Below, in pieces: positions 4,952 to 7,502 of a DNA stretch of 7,502 bases (the stretch's first letter is position 1; the number at the start of each line of letters is the position of its first letter). The stretch comes from Actinomycetota bacterium (GTDB lineage: Bacteria > Cyanobacteriota > Vampirovibrionia > Obscuribacterales > Obscuribacteraceae). The translations under genes and the position numbers were made by a program. The notes below the pieces were generated by a model. That model saw only the letters and a list, made by a program, of their open reading frames with translations. It made no database searches and had not been told where the DNA came from. The DNA lies in contig CAJCIF010000443.1 in assembly GCA_903970355.1 (NCBI GenBank), positions 1 through 7,502 on the forward strand, in the 5' to 3' direction.

Positions 4952-5551
4952 TTAAAAGCTAGGCAGATTCATTTGGGGCTTTTTATAGTGTGGAAAAAAT
5001 TCGTGTGGACCAAGTTGCCCTTTAACAAGGAGCGCTCTCTCTGCCCGTTTACGTTGGCTCTGGTCCTCTATCTTTTCGATCAACGTTAATGCCAAAGGCA
5101 TATCGTCGATAGCAGAAACGATAGCCATATTCCGAAACATTCGAGCTCTTCTCCAGCCATGCATCGATTCGGAAGAACGAAGTAAGGAAGAAAATATTGC
5201 GCCTCTCCCCTGCTTGTTTGCGTATACTGATTCCCATAACATAAAAAGTGCATCCGCTCGTCGCAAGGCATCCGGTTCTCGTGAAATATCGTCCAAGAGT
5301 TTGTTTACTGCTGCATTCACTCTAAGCGGCGCTCTCAAGACGAGCGCCCTTAATGGCCAGGAAGACACCTTTACGGCGCGATTGGGCTCGCTTAACTGCG
5401 CTGCCGCTTCAAACGACTCGGAAATTACTTTTTCAGCTGACTTAGAATCTTTGATGTGCAGTGCTATTGATGCAAGTGCCTGACACCGCAACCAGTGTTC
5501 GGCGGTTTTGCGGATAGTTTTCAGAGTTGTCTCTATGTCGTTTGCTGGCAT
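4952..5551 (-). CDS. Hypothetical all-helical protein (HEAT-like repeats?)
   Basis: The 199-residue product has no signal peptide or membrane segment and appears to be entirely alpha-helical. Repeating helix pairs rich in Ala and Leu are visible, for example AEHWLRCQALASIALHI (17-33), AEKVISESFEAAAQL, RADALFMLWESVY (98-110), WRRARMFRNMAIVSAI (133-148) and LALTLIEKI. This resembles HEAT- or TPR-type scaffold proteins, which usually bind other proteins, but no exact family was recognised. The segment EPNRAVKVSSWPLRALVL (55-72) looks like the most conserved core. The ATG at 5551 has only a weak purine stretch upstream. It follows the 458-residue protein gene on the same strand after 98 bp, so they may share a transcript. 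Confidence 0.65.
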   Translation of the reverse strand: MPANDIETTLKTIRKTAEHWLRCQALASIALHIKDSKSAEKVISESFEAAAQLSEPNRAVKVSSWPLRALVLRAPLRVNAAVNKLLDDISREPDALRRADALFMLWESVYANKQGRGAIFSSLLRSSESMHGWRRARMFRNMAIVSAIDDMPLALTLIEKIEDQSQRKRAERALLVKGQLGPHEFFPHYKKPQMNLPSF

Positions 5552-5635
5552 CTTGTTTCACGTCTGCATACTCAACCTTTTTTGCTGAATAAAAATGCCC
5601 ATTCCTTAGGCTTTTGCTCGCTTGTGACTCTCAAC

Positions 5636-5656
5636 GCCATAAATCCAGCTTATGGC
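5636..5656 (-). other. Stem-loop at the 3' end of the 458-aa gene
   Basis: Perfect 7-bp arms GCCATAA/TTATGGC flank a 7-base loop. On the minus strand the first arm contains the TAA stop codon of the upstream gene. No T-run follows at once, so it is not a canonical terminator. About 25 bp further on (5589-5612) a weak GCCT/GGGC stem is followed by ATTTTT and could give partial termination. It may instead protect the 3' end or influence expression of the next gene. Confidence 0.4.
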
Positions 5657-7026
5657 GGACCCAGTGGTATTGGTCTATAGATCTGGAATTTTCCTTTGAT
5701 GAGAGAATCCAGATCGATAGTTTGCAGGTCCACGGTTTTAACGCCGTTGTGATTTTGTTGAGCTATTACAGGAAGGCCATTGTCTCGGCCCCACATAACC
5801 GCAGTATGATTTGGTGCGCCGGCTTTCATGATGCTGGTTGAGTTTCCAACTTTGTATTTGAAAACGCAGGAAGTGAACTGAATAATATCGCCCGGCACCC
5901 ATTGCTCATTCTTTGAGAGAGCCCTGCCAAAAGTGTATTGTTGGGCTGGCTCTGCGCCTGCAAATTTTAATGCTTCTGCAGCAAGAGTCCAGCACTCCCC
6001 ATTACCAACTCTCTGTCCCATATTTCGACGAACGAATTCCAAAACTCCCGCATTTAAAAATGGAACCGGCGGACTAACAGGAGGAGTGGCAAAAAGATTT
6101 GTTGGAACAGATAAGGAAAAGTTGGGAGGTGGAACAGAAGCCATTCGAGGTGCACCCATCATTGGATTTGCGCCCATTTGATTCGACCCCATTGGAGCAC
6201 CTATCATCGGATTTGCGCCCATTTGATTCGATCCCATCGGTGCTCCCATCATCGGATTCGCACCCATCGGGTTCATTCCCGTCTGGCCGTCCATCCCATT
6301 AGCGCCTGCACCAGTGTCCTGATCGGGCGGTCTAGCAATACGAAAAAGTGATTGTGCACCTTCCGCTATTGGTGATAAAAATGCCGTTATAGCCGCGAAA
6401 GGATTTGAATTGTTGTTGTCTGCTTGTGCAGACGCAGGATTGACAGCTTGCCATAAGTGCTGCACTCGATCTTCAAGCGATTTATTATTGGTATCATATC
6501 CGGTGCCGAATATTTTGCCTTCCAGAGTCGTTACTCTGGTCATTAAAGGTACGTTCTCACTGCTGTGACCGAAAACAGTACTTTCTAAACGCGCTACTTG
6601 CGTTTGCAGCGGAAGCGCCTTATCGGATCCGGCATTTGAAGGTGCAGCATTGCTTGTTGGTGATCCCGCATTGTTTCCGTCACCTGTTGAGGACGGCGAA
6701 CCGATCCAATTTCCATTTGGTGAACCGTTCCAATTCGAAGTCGGTGGCCCGCCTGTTGAAGGCGGCGGTCCATTTAAGTATGTATTGGACTGAACATTTC
6801 CCCCGAAAGTAACATTACTCATCGGTGGCGAGCTATTACCCAGAAACACCGAAGAGCCAACATTCGTGGTGGTCGGAGGCGCCCCCTTGCCCGTAAATGG
6901 AGCCGGGCTATTGTCGCCGGCTGCAGGTATGCCGGCATCGTCCAATTCCTGGCAAAACACAGCCGAAGGCAACAGCCAAAAGGCGGCTATCGCAAGGCCT
7001 GTCTTTATGTTCAGCTTCATAGTCAT
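5650..7026 (-). CDS. Exported modular protein with C-terminal Cys/His amidase-like (CHAP/NlpC-like) domain
   Basis: The 458-residue protein begins with a signal peptide (KLNIKTG, then hydrophobic LAIAAFWLLPSAVFC; cleavage probably near residue 25). Residues 26-136 are Pro/Ser/Asn/Gly-rich and likely disordered. Residues 138-196 carry two LExxxFG motifs (LESTVFG, LEGKIFG) and a following LEDRVQHLW helix, a module I associate with secreted proteins of Obscuribacterales-type bacteria. Residues 254-295 are a Met/Asn/Pro repeat. The C-terminal domain (about 325-453) has GNGECW (Cys345), PGDIIQF (378-384), NHTAVMW (His407) and AQQN (422-425), the order of a papain-like Cys-His-polar triad in CHAP and NlpC/P60 hydrolases. 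It may cut peptidoglycan or another envelope amide; the substrate is not known. No clear Shine-Dalgarno precedes the ATG at 7026, and an internal ATG at residue 3 is an alternative start. Confidence 0.82.
   Translation of the reverse strand: MTMKLNIKTGLAIAAFWLLPSAVFCQELDDAGIPAAGDNSPAPFTGKGAPPTTTNVGSSVFLGNSSPPMSNVTFGGNVQSNTYLNGPPPSTGGPPTSNWNGSPNGNWIGSPSSTGDGNNAGSPTSNAAPSNAGSDKALPLQTQVARLESTVFGHSSENVPLMTRVTTLEGKIFGTGYDTNNKSLEDRVQHLWQAVNPASAQADNNNSNPFAAITAFLSPIAEGAQSLFRIARPPDQDTGAGANGMDGQTGMNPMGANPMMGAPMGSNQMGANPMIGAPMGSNQMGANPMMGAPRMASVPPPNFSLSVPTNLFATPPVSPPVPFLNAGVLEFVRRNMGQRVGNGECWTLAAEALKFAGAEPAQQYTFGRALSKNEQWVPGDIIQFTSCVFKYKVGNSTSIMKAGAPNHTAVMWGRDNGLPVIAQQNHNGVKTVDLQTIDLDSLIKGKFQIYRPIPLGPP
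6142..6267 (-). repeat. 45-bp in-frame tandem repeat (about 2.8 units)
   Basis: Three units encode MGANPM(M/I)GAPMGSNQ, MGANPM(M/I)GAPMGSNQ and a truncated MGANPMMGAP (residues 254-295 of the 458-residue protein). The units differ mostly by silent changes. The repeat length is a multiple of three, so copy-number change would alter linker length without breaking the frame. Confidence 0.85.
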
Positions 7027-7086
7027 ATTATTGAATTACGCCCAACCAAATGCTCTTTACCCGTTTAAAGCAAGGGTGAACGCCCT

Positions 7087-7140
7087 CAGATTTTAACATT
7101 TTGGTACCGGGCTCCGCTCTGAACCAAATGTTGGAATCTG
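7087..7140 (+). other. Long stem-loop, possible structured RNA or operator
   Basis: CAGATTTTAACATTTTGGT (7087-7105) pairs with ACCAAATGTTGGAATCTG (7123-7140) over 18 positions with one bulged T. Two of the pairs are T opposite G (7093-7094 against 7133-7134). They would be U-G wobbles in a plus-strand RNA but A-C mismatches in a minus-strand RNA, which favours a plus-strand transcript if the structure acts as RNA. The inner loop can add a small GGGC/GCTC stem. It lies about 60 bp upstream of the 458-residue protein gene. Confidence 0.5.
7090..7098 (-). promoter_or_regulatory. Possible extended -10 promoter for the 458-aa gene
   Basis: On the minus strand this reads TGTTAAAAT, an extended -10 with TAAAAT. 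No good -35 is found 17 bp upstream. The predicted leader would be about 55-60 nt. The box lies in one arm of the 7087-7140 stem-loop, so the stem could act as an operator. The call is weak. Confidence 0.3.
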
Positions 7141-7229
7141 AATGAAGTTGACTTCCGTGAAGCGGAAAATTTGCTGAACAAAAAAGGCAATCGCACTCAA
7201 ATAAAAAATGCCTGCGCGAATTTCGAAAC

Positions 7230-7284
7230 AGAAGTGTGCGGGCTTATGCTTCGCTAGCACCGCAAATGCTCCTATCGCACTTCT
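7230..7284. other. Nested stem-loop
   Basis: AGAAGTG (7230-7236) pairs with CACTTCT (7278-7284); inside it TGCGG (7237-7241) pairs with CCGCA (7260-7264) and GCT (7242-7244) with AGC (7256-7258). The left side is contiguous and the right side has a 13-base bulge. Such a stacked arrangement may indicate a structured RNA, but there is no promoter or terminator evidence. Confidence 0.35.
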
Positions 7285-7502
7285 GCTAGATAGATTGCAT
7301 GTGAGATTGATCGAAGTCAAGCATCTAGTTAGGATTGCCTTATATCTCAAGCACATTTTTAAAGAACAAAAACTTCCGAACAAATCTAAGCATCACTAAC
7401 ACTACACAACGATTCGGCAAGCCGCAGGCAGCTCTGTAGTTTGTTTATTTAGAACACTCAAAAACAAAAACAATGTATCAGACAAAAATTGAGCCAACGC
7501 TC

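Larger units (their letters stand above)
7027..7502. other. Non-coding right end with stem-loops
   Basis: No convincing gene is present. A minus-strand frame at 7093-7383 begins with TTG and has irregular composition, and a plus-strand frame at 7208-7399 overlaps it; neither shows a ribosome-binding site or family signature. The region contains the long stem-loop at 7087-7140, a small TTCCG/CGGAA hairpin (7153-7167), a nested stem at 7230-7284 and an imperfect ACTACA/TGTAGT pair (7401-7440) followed by a T-rich stretch. Confidence 0.5.

Noticed and set aside
7093..7383. Minus-strand 96-codon frame with a hydrophobic segment
   Set aside because: It has a TTG start, no ribosome-binding site, odd Cys/Phe-rich composition and overlaps strong stem-loops; it lacks any family signal.
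7208..7399. Plus-strand 63-codon frame
   Set aside because: No ribosome-binding site or recognisable motif, and it overlaps the nested stem-loop; probably a chance frame.

Overview
The window reads as a chromosomal stretch of a bacterium of moderate GC content. Genes run on both strands, codon third positions are mixed, and most proteins are small or hypothetical. No rRNA, tRNA, transposase, phage structural gene or CRISPR array was seen. Paired LExxxFG motifs in the 458-residue secreted protein, together with free-standing Clp_N and IF2_N domains, recall non-photosynthetic Cyanobacteriota (Vampirovibrionia/Obscuribacterales). That is an impression from memory of those proteomes, not a placement, and other environmental phyla remain possible.

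Left part (1-1392). The 3' end of a gene with a short Pro-Ile-Pro repeat enters from the left on the + strand. After a gap of about 200 bp comes a two-repeat Clp N-terminal-domain protein whose frame is broken by what looks like a 4-bp tandem duplication (ACATACAT). A convergent minus-strand gene encodes a small polytopic membrane protein.

Middle (1393-2843). A divergent intergenic region carries a perfect extended -10 promoter. It drives a likely three-gene operon: a membrane-anchored or secreted protein with a DUF6973-like HA...D..NN.VGR core; a 63-residue protein that is just one IF2_N domain of translation factor IF-2; and a four-helix membrane protein that overlaps it. This is the best candidate here for an undescribed system. 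A 26-bp imperfect element lies upstream of both the Clp_N gene and this operon.

Toxin-antitoxin module (2844-4569). hipB (XRE-family antitoxin and repressor) and hipA (serine/threonine kinase toxin with all key residues) form a tightly coupled pair. Their promoter is overlapped by two abutting palindromes, which suggests autoregulation. Downstream, an open frame of 108 codons without a start codon looks like a gene remnant and ends inside a 110-bp cluster of consecutive inverted repeats.

Right part (4952-7502), minus strand. A 458-residue exported protein has a Pro/Asn-rich region, LExxxFG motifs, a 45-bp tandem repeat and a C-terminal Cys/His hydrolase-like domain. It precedes an all-helical hypothetical protein, probably as an operon. 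The last roughly 475 bp hold no convincing gene but several substantial stem-loops.
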